Of a stretch of 64,000 nt of DNA, positions 23,850 through 33,029 are shown in pieces. Within the stretch, counting starts at the first letter, position 1; every line of letters begins with the position of its first letter. The stretch comes from Cellvibrio sp. KY-GH-1 (GTDB taxonomy: Bacteria > Pseudomonadota > Gammaproteobacteria > Pseudomonadales > Cellvibrionaceae): NCBI RefSeq assembly GCF_008806975.1, contig NZ_CP031728.1, forward strand, positions 1,860,001 to 1,924,000, read 5' to 3'. A program made the translations under genes and the position numbers. The notes under the pieces are model-generated. The model was not told where the DNA came from and did not search any database. It saw only the letters and a program-made list of their open reading frames with translations.

Positions 23850-24338
23850 TCATAATTCTCCAATTCCATCCAGAGCAACTTGCAGCTGCACTTTATCGAG
23901 GAAAAGTGCATTAAGTGGTAATGCCAGCAATGCGGAAATACGTTGTTGAATTTTTGCAACACACGCATCAAATGCAGCGTTTATATATTCTTCACCCAAA
24001 GTGTTATCACACGCTAATTCCGAAGGATCACTCAGCCCCCAGTGTGTACGGATTGCGCTCCCTAAATACAACGGGCAGGCCTCACCAGCAGCTTTGTCGC
24101 ACACAGTAATAACGATGTCCGGGGCCAATTGCTCAAACACATCGGATGATTTGCTGTGTAATCCAACCGCTGAAACACCGGCGCGAGCAAGGGCTTGTAG
24201 ACTCAGTGGATTGACTTGGCCACTGGGGAAACTGCCCGCGCTGTAGCCCGTAAATCCCTCGGGAGCCACATGGTTAAACAGTGCTTCGCTGAGAATGCTG
24301 CGACAGCTGTTATGCGTACATAAAAACAGGATTTTCAT
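23850..24338 (-). CDS. arsC: Arsenate reductase, second ArsC (LMW-PTP type)
   Basis: A 162-residue protein of the low-molecular-weight phosphatase/ArsC family. The CX5R loop is CTHNSCRSIL at residues 7-16. The catalytic Asp is in LSDPSEL. Further cysteines in VCDKAAGEACPLY could take part in a disulfide relay as in thioredoxin-coupled reductases. It reduces arsenate to arsenite for ACR3. The C-terminal helix is longer than usual (to about residue 162). It lies 15 bases after arsR and 40 before arsH. Confidence 0.92.
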   Translation of the reverse strand: MKILFLCTHNSCRSILSEALFNHVAPEGFTGYSAGSFPSGQVNPLSLQALARAGVSAVGLHSKSSDVFEQLAPDIVITVCDKAAGEACPLYLGSAIRTHWGLSDPSELACDNTLGEEYINAAFDACVAKIQQRISALLALPLNALFLDKVQLQVALDGIGEL

Positions 24339-24353
24339 CAGGAGCGGTCTCTG

Positions 24354-24695
24354 TTAGCAGCAACGTTGAGGGCGATCATCCATCGCACACAGACGACTGA
24401 CATTATCGGCAAGCCACTCTTTGTGGGACTTACGCATCACTTTCAAAATCTCGACAGCCCACTCAGGCAGGTCCGGGTGCAGCCGGTAGTAAATCCATTG
24501 GCCCTGGCGGCGATCAGCCAATACGCCAGAGGAACGCAGTTGCGCTAAATGGCGGGATATTTTGGGCTGAATTTCATCCAGGGCGCAGGTCAGTTCGCAG
24601 ACGCAAAGCTCCTGTTCGCCAGCAACTAACAACGCAATTCGTGCACGGGTTTCATCAGCCAAACTTTTACAAAACTGATCGGGGGTCAGGGACAT
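24354..24695 (-). CDS. arsR: ArsR-family As(III)-responsive repressor
   Basis: A 113-residue winged-helix repressor. The recognition helix region is CELTCALDEIQPKISRHLAQ, with the arsenite-binding cysteines in ELCVCELT and the wing in RRQGQWIYYRLHP. A further CC sits at the C-terminus (RPQRCC). The ATG at 24695 is chosen because it sits just after the end of the upstream arsC and has AAGGTAA nearby; a longer frame would run through arsC. Its gene is second in the operon it should control, binding the AT-rich dyad upstream of the first arsC until As(III) or Sb(III) binds. Confidence 0.93.
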   Translation of the reverse strand: MSLTPDQFCKSLADETRARIALLVAGEQELCVCELTCALDEIQPKISRHLAQLRSSGVLADRRQGQWIYYRLHPDLPEWAVEILKVMRKSHKEWLADNVSRLCAMDDRPQRCC

Positions 24696-24699
24696 GAAA

Positions 24700-25113
24700 T
24701 TACCTTTTGGTTTTGACCAGAACAAACAGCTTGATACGGTCATGGATAGCCTGAAGGGTGTGCTCAAAAGCACGAGGATCTTTGCTGGTGGCCGGGTCTT
24801 CGAAGCTCCAGGCCAGTACCTCGCTATTTTGTGGAAGGCGTTTACACTCTTGCGCAGCCTTGTCACACAGCGTTATCACCACATCAAATTCACTACTCTC
24901 CAAGTCAGGTAGCGACTTGCTATACAAGCCTTCAACTGACACCCCCGCACGCTCTAACACGCTAAGCGCTGAAGGATTGATGGGCACAAGATCAGTTCCC
25001 GCGCTGTACACCTCAAAATGCTCGTTATCTGCATGACGTAAAAGGGCTTCAGCCATCTGTGATCGTGCAGAGTTGCCCGTACAAAGAAATAACACCCGGA
25101 TTTTAGAGCTCAT
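24700..25113 (-). CDS. arsC: Arsenate reductase, first ArsC (LMW-PTP type)
   Basis: A 137-residue protein with the CX5R phosphate loop CTGNSARSQMAEALL at about residues 11-25, close to the thioredoxin-coupled ArsC and LMW-PTP group. Further features are LYSKSLPDLESSEFDVVITL and the Asp in FEDPATS. It opens the operon and is followed by arsR after 4 bases. Having two ArsC genes of different length (137 and 162 residues) suggests different reductants or substrates. The promoter lies between its start and the divergent copper-block gene at 25311. Confidence 0.93.
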   Translation of the reverse strand: MSSKIRVLFLCTGNSARSQMAEALLRHADNEHFEVYSAGTDLVPINPSALSVLERAGVSVEGLYSKSLPDLESSEFDVVITLCDKAAQECKRLPQNSEVLAWSFEDPATSKDPRAFEHTLQAIHDRIKLFVLVKTKR

Positions 25114-25124
25114 GATGAGATGTT

Positions 25125-25155
25125 AATATATATGAATATTTGAATATACGGATAT
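25125..25155. promoter_or_regulatory. ArsR operator candidate upstream of the ars operon
   Basis: An AT-rich stretch with ATATGAATATTTGAATAT at its core lies 12-42 bases upstream of the first arsC. It contains imperfect dyads of the ATTnnnnAAT type seen at ArsR sites. No other operator-like dyad is seen in the divergent region, so this is the best candidate. Confidence 0.45.
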
Positions 25156-25310
25156 TGATACATATTGGCAACCCATTCCATCATATTGGACCGATGAATG
25201 CAGATATATATAATTTCTTACTCGGCGGGTCATCGGTTATTGCAATTGACGTAGACGGTAATCGAGTTATTGGATTATGCTTTCCTTAACTCTCAGGTTA
25301 TTCAATTACT

Positions 25311-25703
25311 ATGATCAGTAAACAACGTCATTCTATGTGGTTAATCGCACTGCTTACCTTGGTCTTTTTAGGCCAATCGTTGGCGGTTGTGGCTATGCCA
25401 TGTCAGTTGATGGACGTTGCTCCCATGAGCCATAACATGGAATCCATGGATCATTCGATGATGGGTATGCATCACGATATGAGCCAAATGGATGCCCAGG
25501 ATAACGCCATGAATATGAAAACCACCCACGATTGTTGCAAAACCATGGGGCATTGTTCTTCCAGTAGTTGTTCAGCACCGGCGTTGAGCTACAGCGTCGC
25601 GTTTGCAATCCAATCTGACACCTCCGTGAATACCAACTCGTATCACCAACACATCCCCAGCTCGCCCGTTTCATCTCTCTATCGTCCCCCCATTTTCCGC
25701 TGA
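25311..25703 (+). CDS. Met/His-rich secreted protein heading the copper block
   Basis: A 130-residue protein with an N-terminal signal peptide (MWLIALLTLVFLGQSLAVVA) and a body packed with Met, His and Asp (MSHNMESMDHSMMGMHHDMS), then a Cys cluster (DCCKTMGHCSSSSC). This composition binds Cu(I)/Cu(II) in the periplasm. It is first on the + strand of the copper block, divergent from the ars operon. Domain unrecognised; similar small proteins precede cop operons. It could be a sensor, buffer or chaperone. Confidence 0.75.
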   Translation: MISKQRHSMWLIALLTLVFLGQSLAVVAMPCQLMDVAPMSHNMESMDHSMMGMHHDMSQMDAQDNAMNMKTTHDCCKTMGHCSSSSCSAPALSYSVAFAIQSDTSVNTNSYHQHIPSSPVSSLYRPPIFR

Positions 25704-25817
25704 TACAGGACAGTTACGCCTGAAATTTGGCGTATAGATCTTCCAATTGTATTCGCGGGAGTGACATTAGCTCCCTCCGTAGATGTTTAACAACCTTCGC
25801 GTTGTTTTGGAGCTTTT

Positions 25818-26330
25818 ATGGTTTTCCAGCGTTTTATAGGCGCTATCGGTAGCCTGGCGATCACGTTTTTATTGATAAGCCACACAGCACACTCCTCATC
25901 CATCCCATCGCTAGCTGCGGCTGCCGATAAACCCGTTCAGTTAGCGGTATACAAAAGCCCGACTTGCGGCTGTTGTGAAGAATGGATTTCCCACCTGCAA
26001 TCCCATGGACTGAAATCCACTATCCATCATCCCGATGATCTGAATGCGATCAAAAACCGCTATCGGATCAGCCCCCAATACCAGTCCTGCCACACCGCTG
26101 TCTCCCCCGAGGGGTATGTGTTTGAGGGGCATATTCCGGCTCCGGTCATTACCCGTTTCCTCGCCGAAAAACCTCAAGGGGCCATAGGACTGGCCGTTCC
26201 CGGTATGCCTGTGGGCAGCCCCGGTATGGAAATGGGCGAACGCTTCACACCCTACGATGTGCTCTTGCTGAAAAGCGATGGCAGCAGCGAGGTATACATC
26301 CGTATCACCAGTTTGACGCAAACCTTCTAA
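25818..26330 (+). CDS. DUF411 copper-associated periplasmic protein
   Basis: A 170-residue protein with a signal peptide (about residues 1-26) and the DUF411 domain, marked by VYKSPTCGCCEEWISHLQSH with the CGCC metal-binding motif, then HPDDLNAIKNRYRISP and SCHTAVSPEGYVFEGHIP. DUF411 proteins bind copper and occur next to CopA multicopper oxidases. The gene ends just before copA. It is exported and would act in the periplasm, possibly delivering or sequestering copper. Confidence 0.88.
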   Translation: MVFQRFIGAIGSLAITFLLISHTAHSSSIPSLAAAADKPVQLAVYKSPTCGCCEEWISHLQSHGLKSTIHHPDDLNAIKNRYRISPQYQSCHTAVSPEGYVFEGHIPAPVITRFLAEKPQGAIGLAVPGMPVGSPGMEMGERFTPYDVLLLKSDGSSEVYIRITSLTQTF

Positions 26331-26342
26331 GGAGAAATGGGC

Positions 26343-28412
26343 ATGAAAATTCCCGATACCCGCACAGCGGGGATACACACAACAACGGAGTTGGTTGCCG
26401 CAATGGATCGCTATCCGGCGAACCCTGACGTGTTGTCACCCGACCAGTCACGCCGTCGGTTTGTACTCGGTGCTTCCTCCTTGGTAGCACTGAGTGCATT
26501 ACCGTTATCCAGCCAGGTATTTGCCGACGCGCCTCGGCCAACCAATGGTCCTCAAACCCTGTCTGGAAACCAGTTTGACCTGTCGATTGGCTTCCAGAAG
26601 GTTAACTTTACCGGCAAACAACGGATCGCCACCACGGTTAACCAAAGTTTGCCTGCGCCCATCCTTCGCTGGAAAGAAGGAGAACGCGTGACCTTGCGAG
26701 TCACCAATACGCTAGATCACGACAGCTCCATCCACTGGCACGGCATCATTTTGCCCTCGGAAATGGATGGTGTGCCGGGTATGAGCTTCGACGGTATCAA
26801 ACCGGGCGAGACCTTCGTGTACGAATTCGATGTGAATCAAAACGGGACTTATTGGTACCACAGCCATTCCGGATTTCAGGAGCAAACCGGGTTGATGGGC
26901 GCCATCGTCATTGATCCCAAAGATCCTGACCCGGTTGCCTACGACCGCGACATGGTTGTGCTGCTGTCTGACTGGACGGACACCGCGCCGGAAAAAGTGT
27001 ATAGCACCCTGAAAAAAATGAGCCACTACTACAACTTCCGCGAGCGGACGGTTGGCGATCTGGTCCGCGATCTCAAAACCAAAGGGCTATCGGCTACCTG
27101 GAATGATCGCTCAATGTGGAACCAGATGCGCATGAGCGAAACCGATATTTCGGATGTGACCGGTTATACCTACACCTACCTGATGAATGGCGTTACACCC
27201 GCTCAGGGATGGCTGGGGCTGTGTAAACCCGGTGAAAAGGTTCGCCTGCGGTTTATTAACGGTGCAGCGATGGGTATTTTCGACGTGCGCATCCCGGGAT
27301 TGAAAATGACTGTCGTGGCGGCCGATGGTCAGAACATCCAGCCAGTGATAGTGGACGAATTCCGCATCGCGGTTGCGGAAACCTACGACGTCATAGTGGA
27401 GCTGGCCGAAAACACGGCGTACACCATTTTTGCCCAGAGTAATGATCGCACAGGTTATGCACGTGGCACGCTGACGACCGATATTGCTTTGCATGCCGAG
27501 ATACCGGCGATGGATCCGGCTCCCACGTTGGGTCACCGCGAAATGGGGATGGATATGTCCGGCATGGATCACAGTGGTCACGATATGGGCGGTATGGATC
27601 ATAGCAGTCATGATATGTCGGCGATGAAAGCTATGGATCACGGCAAGCAGGGTGAAAAAACGATGGACCACAGTGGTCATGACATGTCAGGCGCGATGCC
27701 GGGTATGAACCACAGCCAACATTCGAAGCCCGCAATGGAAGGCATGGATCATTCCGGCCATAACATGGGCGCGATGGACCATAGCGGGCACGATATGTCA
27801 GCCATGAAAATGGATCATAGTCAGCACACTGGTAAATCGCGGTTGGCCAAAGCGGGTTTTGGCAGCAATTTCGATCCCCTTGCCAAAATCAAACATCCCG
27901 ATACGGAATTCGGCCCTCATGTAGATAGCCACTCCGAAGCCCCCCAAAGCGGATTGGCCGATCCAGGAATTGGTTTGCGCGACCATATGAAACTGTATGG
28001 CCGACGCGTGTTGACCTACGCCGACATCCGCGGACTGCACCCCACTTATGACAAGCGCGAACCCTCACGGGAAATTGAGCTGCACCTGACCGGAAATATG
28101 CGTCGTTACATGTGGTCGATTAACGGTCTCAATTTTGCCGATGCCGAGCCACTGGAATTGGCGTTTGGTGAGCGTGTCCGAATTATCCTGGTCAACGACA
28201 CCATGATGACCCATCCCATCCATTTGCATGGGTTATGGAGCGAGTTGGAAACGGGTGATCCTGAGTACATCCCTCGCAAGCACACCATCATCGTCCAGCC
28301 TGGATCCCGTATCAGCTACCTCGTCACCGCCGATGCCAAAGGCCGTTGGGCTTATCACTGCCATTTGCTTTACCACATGCTCGGCATGATGCGTGAAGTC
28401 AGGGTCGTTTAG
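26343..28412 (+). CDS. copA: CopA, multicopper oxidase for copper resistance
   Basis: A 689-residue multicopper oxidase with a twin-arginine signal (RRRFVLGASSLVALSALP). Copper ligands are visible as HWHG (about residue 131), HSH after WY (about 173), and in the C-terminal cupredoxin HPIHLHG and HCHLLYHMLGM. Between domains is a Met/His-rich stretch of repeated MDHSGHDM-type units (about residues 400-500), the mark of PcoA/CopA proteins that bind extra Cu(I). It oxidises Cu(I) to Cu(II) in the periplasm. I choose the ATG at 26343 (8 bases from GGAG) over 26337, which is too close. CopB follows 9 bases after the stop. Confidence 0.95.
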   Translation: MKIPDTRTAGIHTTTELVAAMDRYPANPDVLSPDQSRRRFVLGASSLVALSALPLSSQVFADAPRPTNGPQTLSGNQFDLSIGFQKVNFTGKQRIATTVNQSLPAPILRWKEGERVTLRVTNTLDHDSSIHWHGIILPSEMDGVPGMSFDGIKPGETFVYEFDVNQNGTYWYHSHSGFQEQTGLMGAIVIDPKDPDPVAYDRDMVVLLSDWTDTAPEKVYSTLKKMSHYYNFRERTVGDLVRDLKTKGLSATWNDRSMWNQMRMSETDISDVTGYTYTYLMNGVTPAQGWLGLCKPGEKVRLRFINGAAMGIFDVRIPGLKMTVVAADGQNIQPVIVDEFRIAVAETYDVIVELAENTAYTIFAQSNDRTGYARGTLTTDIALHAEIPAMDPAPTLGHREMGMDMSGMDHSGHDMGGMDHSSHDMSAMKAMDHGKQGEKTMDHSGHDMSGAMPGMNHSQHSKPAMEGMDHSGHNMGAMDHSGHDMSAMKMDHSQHTGKSRLAKAGFGSNFDPLAKIKHPDTEFGPHVDSHSEAPQSGLADPGIGLRDHMKLYGRRVLTYADIRGLHPTYDKREPSREIELHLTGNMRRYMWSINGLNFADAEPLELAFGERVRIILVNDTMMTHPIHLHGLWSELETGDPEYIPRKHTIIVQPGSRISYLVTADAKGRWAYHCHLLYHMLGMMREVRVV

Positions 28413-28421
28413 GAGAACACC

Positions 28422-29138
28422 ATGAAAAACCTATCAACAAAACTTACCCTGACACTGTGGGCAGCCGCATTTTCCAGTCTGCCGGTATTGGCCCATGAGG
28501 GGGATGACCCTTTACTGGCGCGCGTCATGATCGACCAATTCGAGTGGCGCGACGGTGGGGATGAAGCTGATCCTTACGTCCTGGAGGCGCAAGCCTGGAT
28601 CGGTAAAGACCTGCACAAACTCTGGATTAAAACCGATGTGGAACGTGTGAATGGTGAAACTGAGGAAGCTGAAATACAAGCGCTATACAGCCATGCCATT
28701 GCCCCTTTTTGGGACGTACAAGTCGGTGTGCGCAAAGACTTGAAGCCCACACCTGATCGCGAATGGGGTGTCATTGGTATCCAGGGACTAGCGCCGTATT
28801 TCTTTGAAATTGATGCGGCATTGTTTGTCGGGGATTCCGGGGATACGGCCGCGCGTCTGTCGGCAGAATATGAATGGATGTTTACCCAAAAAGTAGTTTT
28901 ATCCCCGGAAATCTCGGTGAACTTTTATGGCCAGAACGATATGCACCGGCTGACGGGTTCAGGTCTCTCGGATGCCCAGGCAGGCTTACGGTTGCGTTAC
29001 GAAATTCGTCGTGAATTTGCACCCTATATTGGTGTGAACTGGACGAGAAGCTTCGGCAATACCGCCGATTTTGTAAGAGACCATGGCGAATCAACCAGTG
29101 ATACCCAATGGGTAGCTGGCGTTCGGGCCTGGTTTTAA
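28422..29138 (+). CDS. copB: CopB, outer-membrane copper resistance protein
   Basis: A 238-residue CopB. Signal peptide at residues 1-24 (ALPVLAHEG type end), then GGDEADPYVLEAQAWIGKDL and beta-strand-rich segments such as GVRKDLKPTPDREWGVIGIQ and LRYEIRREFAPYIGVNW, ending in a final aromatic strand WVAGVRAWF typical of beta-barrels. It lacks the long Met-rich N-terminal repeat of some CopBs. It probably sequesters or conducts copper at the outer membrane. Operon with copA. Confidence 0.92.
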   Translation: MKNLSTKLTLTLWAAAFSSLPVLAHEGDDPLLARVMIDQFEWRDGGDEADPYVLEAQAWIGKDLHKLWIKTDVERVNGETEEAEIQALYSHAIAPFWDVQVGVRKDLKPTPDREWGVIGIQGLAPYFFEIDAALFVGDSGDTAARLSAEYEWMFTQKVVLSPEISVNFYGQNDMHRLTGSGLSDAQAGLRLRYEIRREFAPYIGVNWTRSFGNTADFVRDHGESTSDTQWVAGVRAWF

Positions 29139-29177
29139 ATAGCTGTTTATCCAACGTTAACTAACGAGGACTTAATG

Positions 29178-29480
29178 ATGAAAAAAATACTGATGAATGC
29201 TGCTCTGATCTTGTCCAGCACACTACTGATCGCTCCAGCGTTTGCGCATGATCCGGCAGAACACGCCAAAACGGCGGAAGCACCCGATTGTGAAGCCATG
29301 AAAAAAATGGATCATTCCAAGATGGATATGAACGATCCGGTCATGCAAGCGCTGATGAAAAAATGCAGCGCTGCACACAGCGAGCATGGCGATCAACACC
29401 AGGGAATGGACCATGGTAAGACAACTACCACCAGTAAAGCGGCATCCAGTACAAACCACGAAGGTCATGGCGGCCATTAA
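29178..29480 (+). CDS. Small periplasmic Met/His-rich protein
   Basis: A 100-residue exported protein with signal MKKILMNAALILSSTLLIAP and a mature part rich in His and Met (KKMDHSKMDMNDPVMQALMK, EHGDQHQGMDHGK, NHEGHGGH). The two ATGs at 29175 and 29178 are both possible; AACGAGGA lies upstream. It resembles copper-binding chaperone-like proteins in cop clusters. Family not named. Confidence 0.7.
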   Translation: MKKILMNAALILSSTLLIAPAFAHDPAEHAKTAEAPDCEAMKKMDHSKMDMNDPVMQALMKKCSAAHSEHGDQHQGMDHGKTTTTSKAASSTNHEGHGGH

Positions 29481-29537
29481 CAAATTGATGGGAGTGCGAC
29501 GGTCGTCGCCCTCCCATCTCTATGAGGAGAAGACTGT

Positions 29538-30092
29538 ATGACGTTGATCAAAGTGATACTGCTAACAGCCATTATTATGCTGCTCGCAGGGCTGGGTTTT
29601 ATTTATTCCGGCGTTTACCCGATGGGTGCCGATGTCCCGCATAACCGGCTGACTTATAGGGCATTGGAAACCTTGCGGGAACAATCGATTGCACGTGCTG
29701 CCGCCGATATTCAGGTACCGGATCTTTCGGATGCTGAATTGCTGTTGGCGGGTGGACCTGACTATAACGACATGTGCGCCCAATGCCATTTGAAACCGGG
29801 CGTGAAGCGCAGTGATATGAGTATCGGGCTTTATCCCAGCCCACCTAATTTGTCTCTAGCGCTGGATGATCACGAGCACACCCATGCAGGTGGTAACGCA
29901 GCCAGTGCGAAGCGCCAATTCTGGATCATCAAGCACGGCATCAAAGCTAGCGGTATGCCAGCTTGGGGGCTGACCCATGACGACCAACGGATTTGGGGCA
30001 TGGTGGCGTTTATCCAGAAATTGCCGACCTTGACTCCAGAGCAATACCAGATCCTGACCGCACGCGAGCCAGCTGAAACCAGCCACCACTAA
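29538..30092 (+). CDS. Membrane-anchored c-type cytochrome
   Basis: A 184-residue protein with one N-terminal anchor (LTAIIMLLAGLGFIYSGVYP) and a haem c motif CAQCH near residue 80 with a distal Met likely in GMPAWGLTHDDQR. The region between contains LKPGVKRSDMSIGLYPSPPN. It is exported to the periplasm. Cytochromes of this kind are common beside cop genes and may accept electrons during copper oxidation or repair. Short gap to the ATPase. GGAG precedes the ATG. Confidence 0.85.
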   Translation: MTLIKVILLTAIIMLLAGLGFIYSGVYPMGADVPHNRLTYRALETLREQSIARAAADIQVPDLSDAELLLAGGPDYNDMCAQCHLKPGVKRSDMSIGLYPSPPNLSLALDDHEHTHAGGNAASAKRQFWIIKHGIKASGMPAWGLTHDDQRIWGMVAFIQKLPTLTPEQYQILTAREPAETSHH

Positions 30093-30189
30093 GCGCCCGA
30101 TAAATAGGGATCGGTTTGATACATCTCAAACAAGCACTATCAGTGACCCCTATGATTACTGAATAACTCAACTGCCAAGAGGTTTACTG

Positions 30190-32535
30190 ATGGAACACAC
30201 ACACGCACATTCTCACCATGAACAAAAGGCGAACCTTACATTGAAAGATCCGGTTTGCGGTATGGCGGTCACCCCTGCATCGCCCCATCACATTGAGCAT
30301 CAGGCGAAAACCTATCATTTCTGTAGCGCGAGCTGTCAGGCAAAGTTCAAAGCTGATCCCGGCAAGTATCTGAGGACACCAAGTAACGGCAATGTTGGCG
30401 ATACAGCACCGGCAATATCTGGGTCCGGAGCCGTTTATACCTGCCCAATGCACCCCGAGATTCGTCAAGATCATCCCGGCAGTTGCCCAAAGTGTGGAAT
30501 GGCTCTGGAGCCACTAATTCCCGAATTAGAAGAGGAGGAAAATCCTGAGTTGCGGGATTTCCAACACCGGTTTTGGTGGACATTGCCACTAACCATTATC
30601 GTTACTGTTCTGGCGATGTTTGGTCATCAGCTTCATCTATTTTCTGTGTCTACCCAAACCTGGATCGAATTGATCCTGACGTTACCCATTGTCCTCTGGG
30701 CGGGAACGCCTTTTTTTGTGCGCGGCTGGCAATCAATTATCAATCTCACACCTAACATGTGGACGCTGATTGGCTTGGGGACAGGTGCGGCCTTCGTTTA
30801 CAGCCTGGTAGCGACAGTGGCGCCCGGTATATTCCCTGATTCCTTCGTATCCATGGGACGGGTTTCCGTTTATTTCGAAGCGGCCGCCGTCATTATTTCG
30901 TTGACGCTTTTAGGGCAACTGTTGGAATTAAAGGCGCGCTCGCAAACCTCGGCGGCGATCAAATCCTTACTCGGTTTAGCTCCAAAAACAGCGCGACGCA
31001 TTCGCGATGATGGGAGTGAAGAGGATGTGCCACTGACGCATGTCCATGTCGGCGATAAGTTGCGTGTTCGCCCCGGCGAAAAAGTGCCGGTGGATGGTGT
31101 CATTGTGGAAGGTAGCAGCGCAGTGGATGAATCCATGCTGACCGGTGAACCGCTGCCAGTGATGAAACGCGTGGGTGATAAGGTGATCGGTGCAACACTC
31201 AATACTAATGGAGCACTCACCATTCAATCTGAGCGCGTTGGATCGTCTACCGTCTTGGCGCAGATTGTTCAGATGGTCGCGCAAGCGCAGCGGTCCAAAG
31301 CACCAATGCAACGCATGGCGGATTCTGTTGCCGGTTATTTTGTCGTTGCGGTGGTCGCGGTTGCCGTGCTGACCTTTTTTGCCTGGGGGCTGTTCGGCCC
31401 GGAACCGCGTTGGATATTTGGATTAATTAACGCGGTAGCGGTACTGATTATCGCCTGTCCTTGCGCGCTAGGGCTGGCTACGCCCATGTCAATTATGGTT
31501 GCTACCGGACGCGGCGCGACTCAGGGTGTGCTCTTTCGGGATGCCGCTGCCATCGAGAACTTCCGCCGGATAGATACCCTCATTATCGACAAAACAGGAA
31601 CTCTCACCGAGGGTCGGCCAGCGTTCGACCGCGCGGTGCCTGCCGATGGATTCAGTGAAGAAGATGTGTTGCGCCTGTCCGCAAGCCTTGATCAAGGCAG
31701 TGAGCATCCGCTGGCCGATGCCATTGTCCAGGCAGCACGTGGGCGCAATCTCACACTGGAAAAAGTTGAACAATTTGAGTCTGGTTCTGGCATCGGAGTT
31801 AATGGAAACGTTTCGGGCCGCAAGTTGGCCTTGGGCAACACGGTGCTGATGGAGCAACAGGGTGTCGTTGTCGCGCCGCTGATGTCCACAGCCGAAGCCC
31901 TGCGCGGTGAAGGTGCCAGTGTTATGTACCTGGCGGTGGATGGCCAACTAGCGGGTTTGCTGGCGGTATCTGACCCCGTTAAACCCAGCACCCCGGAAGC
32001 CTTGGCAACGCTAAAAGCGGCTGGTTTGCGCATCATCATGGCAACAGGAGATGGGCTCACAACGGCCAAGGCTGTGGCGGCACGCTTGGGTATCGATGAG
32101 GTCTATGGTGAGGTGAAACCGGAGGACAAATTGCGTTTGGTTGAGCGCTTGCAAGCAGAGGGCAAGATGGTCGCCATGGCGGGAGATGGGATCAATGATG
32201 CACCCGCCCTGGCCAAAGCCGATGTGGGAATTGCCATGGGGACAGGCACTGACGTAGCCATGAATAGCGCGCAAGTTACTTTAGTAAAAGGTGATTTACG
32301 CGGCATTGCATTAGCGCGTTTTTTATCGGATGGCACAGTGCGCAATATGAAGCAGAACCTAATGTTTGCATTCTTGTATAACGGTTTGGGGATTCCGATT
32401 GCCGCTGGGGTACTGTATCCCTGGACGGGTTGGTTACTCTCGCCCATGATTGCCGCCCTGGCGATGAGTTTAAGTTCAGCATCGGTGATTGCAAATGCGT
32501 TGCGATTGCGGCGGACCGGCGTAATGCTCAAATAA
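30190..32535 (+). CDS. Copper-type P1B ATPase with YHS and HMBD domains
   Basis: A 781-residue CopA/CopB-type metal ATPase. The N-terminus has a His stretch (HTHAHSHHE), then a YHS domain ([32 protein letters not shown]) and a heavy-metal-binding domain ([20 protein letters not shown]). The P-type core follows: CPC in [11 protein letters not shown], phosphorylation DKTGTLTEG, and [10 protein letters not shown]. The membrane signature ACPCALG belongs to Cu(I)/Ag(I) pumps. YHS replaces the usual HMA domains. It exports copper from the cytoplasm and sits downstream of the cop genes. Confidence 0.95.
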   Translation: MEHTHAHSHHEQKANLTLKDPVCGMAVTPASPHHIEHQAKTYHFCSASCQAKFKADPGKYLRTPSNGNVGDTAPAISGSGAVYTCPMHPEIRQDHPGSCPKCGMALEPLIPELEEEENPELRDFQHRFWWTLPLTIIVTVLAMFGHQLHLFSVSTQTWIELILTLPIVLWAGTPFFVRGWQSIINLTPNMWTLIGLGTGAAFVYSLVATVAPGIFPDSFVSMGRVSVYFEAAAVIISLTLLGQLLELKARSQTSAAIKSLLGLAPKTARRIRDDGSEEDVPLTHVHVGDKLRVRPGEKVPVDGVIVEGSSAVDESMLTGEPLPVMKRVGDKVIGATLNTNGALTIQSERVGSSTVLAQIVQMVAQAQRSKAPMQRMADSVAGYFVVAVVAVAVLTFFAWGLFGPEPRWIFGLINAVAVLIIACPCALGLATPMSIMVATGRGATQGVLFRDAAAIENFRRIDTLIIDKTGTLTEGRPAFDRAVPADGFSEEDVLRLSASLDQGSEHPLADAIVQAARGRNLTLEKVEQFESGSGIGVNGNVSGRKLALGNTVLMEQQGVVVAPLMSTAEALRGEGASVMYLAVDGQLAGLLAVSDPVKPSTPEALATLKAAGLRIIMATGDGLTTAKAVAARLGIDEVYGEVKPEDKLRLVERLQAEGKMVAMAGDGINDAPALAKADVGIAMGTGTDVAMNSAQVTLVKGDLRGIALARFLSDGTVRNMKQNLMFAFLYNGLGIPIAAGVLYPWTGWLLSPMIAALAMSLSSASVIANALRLRRTGVMLK

Positions 32536-32576
32536 TGCTGAACCCTTACCTTGCCATTTGAGGCTAGAATAGGAAC

Positions 32577-32933
32577 ATGGCCCGATACACACTGCTCGTT
32601 GTATTACTGCTCAGCATCCTGATGCCCCTGCAAGTGGCGGCAGAAGCTATGTTGTCAGCATCGCCATGCCCGGAGGAAATGGCCATGGGGATGGATGATA
32701 CCGACAGCGGTGAATCCATGCCGTGCTGTCCGGACAAGGATGAAACTACCAATGCTACACCCTGCAAAACCACCCAATCCTGCCATCTCTGTAAAACACC
32801 GGGCCAGGTTTATCTGCCAGTACCAACGGTTTTTACATCATTTGCGGATCTTTCCGTATCACTTAAGCCACCGTTGCCACGCATCACGGCATTAAATCCC
32901 GCCAGTATCTGGCGACCTCCAAGCGTTTCCTGA
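32577..32933 (+). CDS. Cys-rich secreted protein before the cus genes
   Basis: A 118-residue protein with signal peptide (TLLVVLLLSILMPLQVAAEA) and a cysteine-rich mature part (ASPCPEEMAMGMDD, MPCCPDKDETTNATPCKTTQ, SCHLCKTPGQ) that could bind Cu(I). Remaining residues are proline-rich and end RPPSVS. The gene lies between the copper ATPase and the CusB gene. It is similar in style to CopL/CzcE-like accessory proteins but not assignable. Confidence 0.65.
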   Translation: MARYTLLVVLLLSILMPLQVAAEAMLSASPCPEEMAMGMDDTDSGESMPCCPDKDETTNATPCKTTQSCHLCKTPGQVYLPVPTVFTSFADLSVSLKPPLPRITALNPASIWRPPSVS

Positions 32934-33029
32934 TTGACCTTGATAATTCCCGCCTGACGCGGTGATGGGCTCTGCTCTGAACCCCTGTTTTCGGGCGGAA
33001 TGGTTTTTATCGTCTGTCAGGAATTTTGT

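Noticed and set aside
27111..27680. 189-residue frame opposite the copA Met/His repeats
   Set aside because: It is the complement of the MDHSGHDM repeats and gives His/Thr/Val-rich sequence with no domain.
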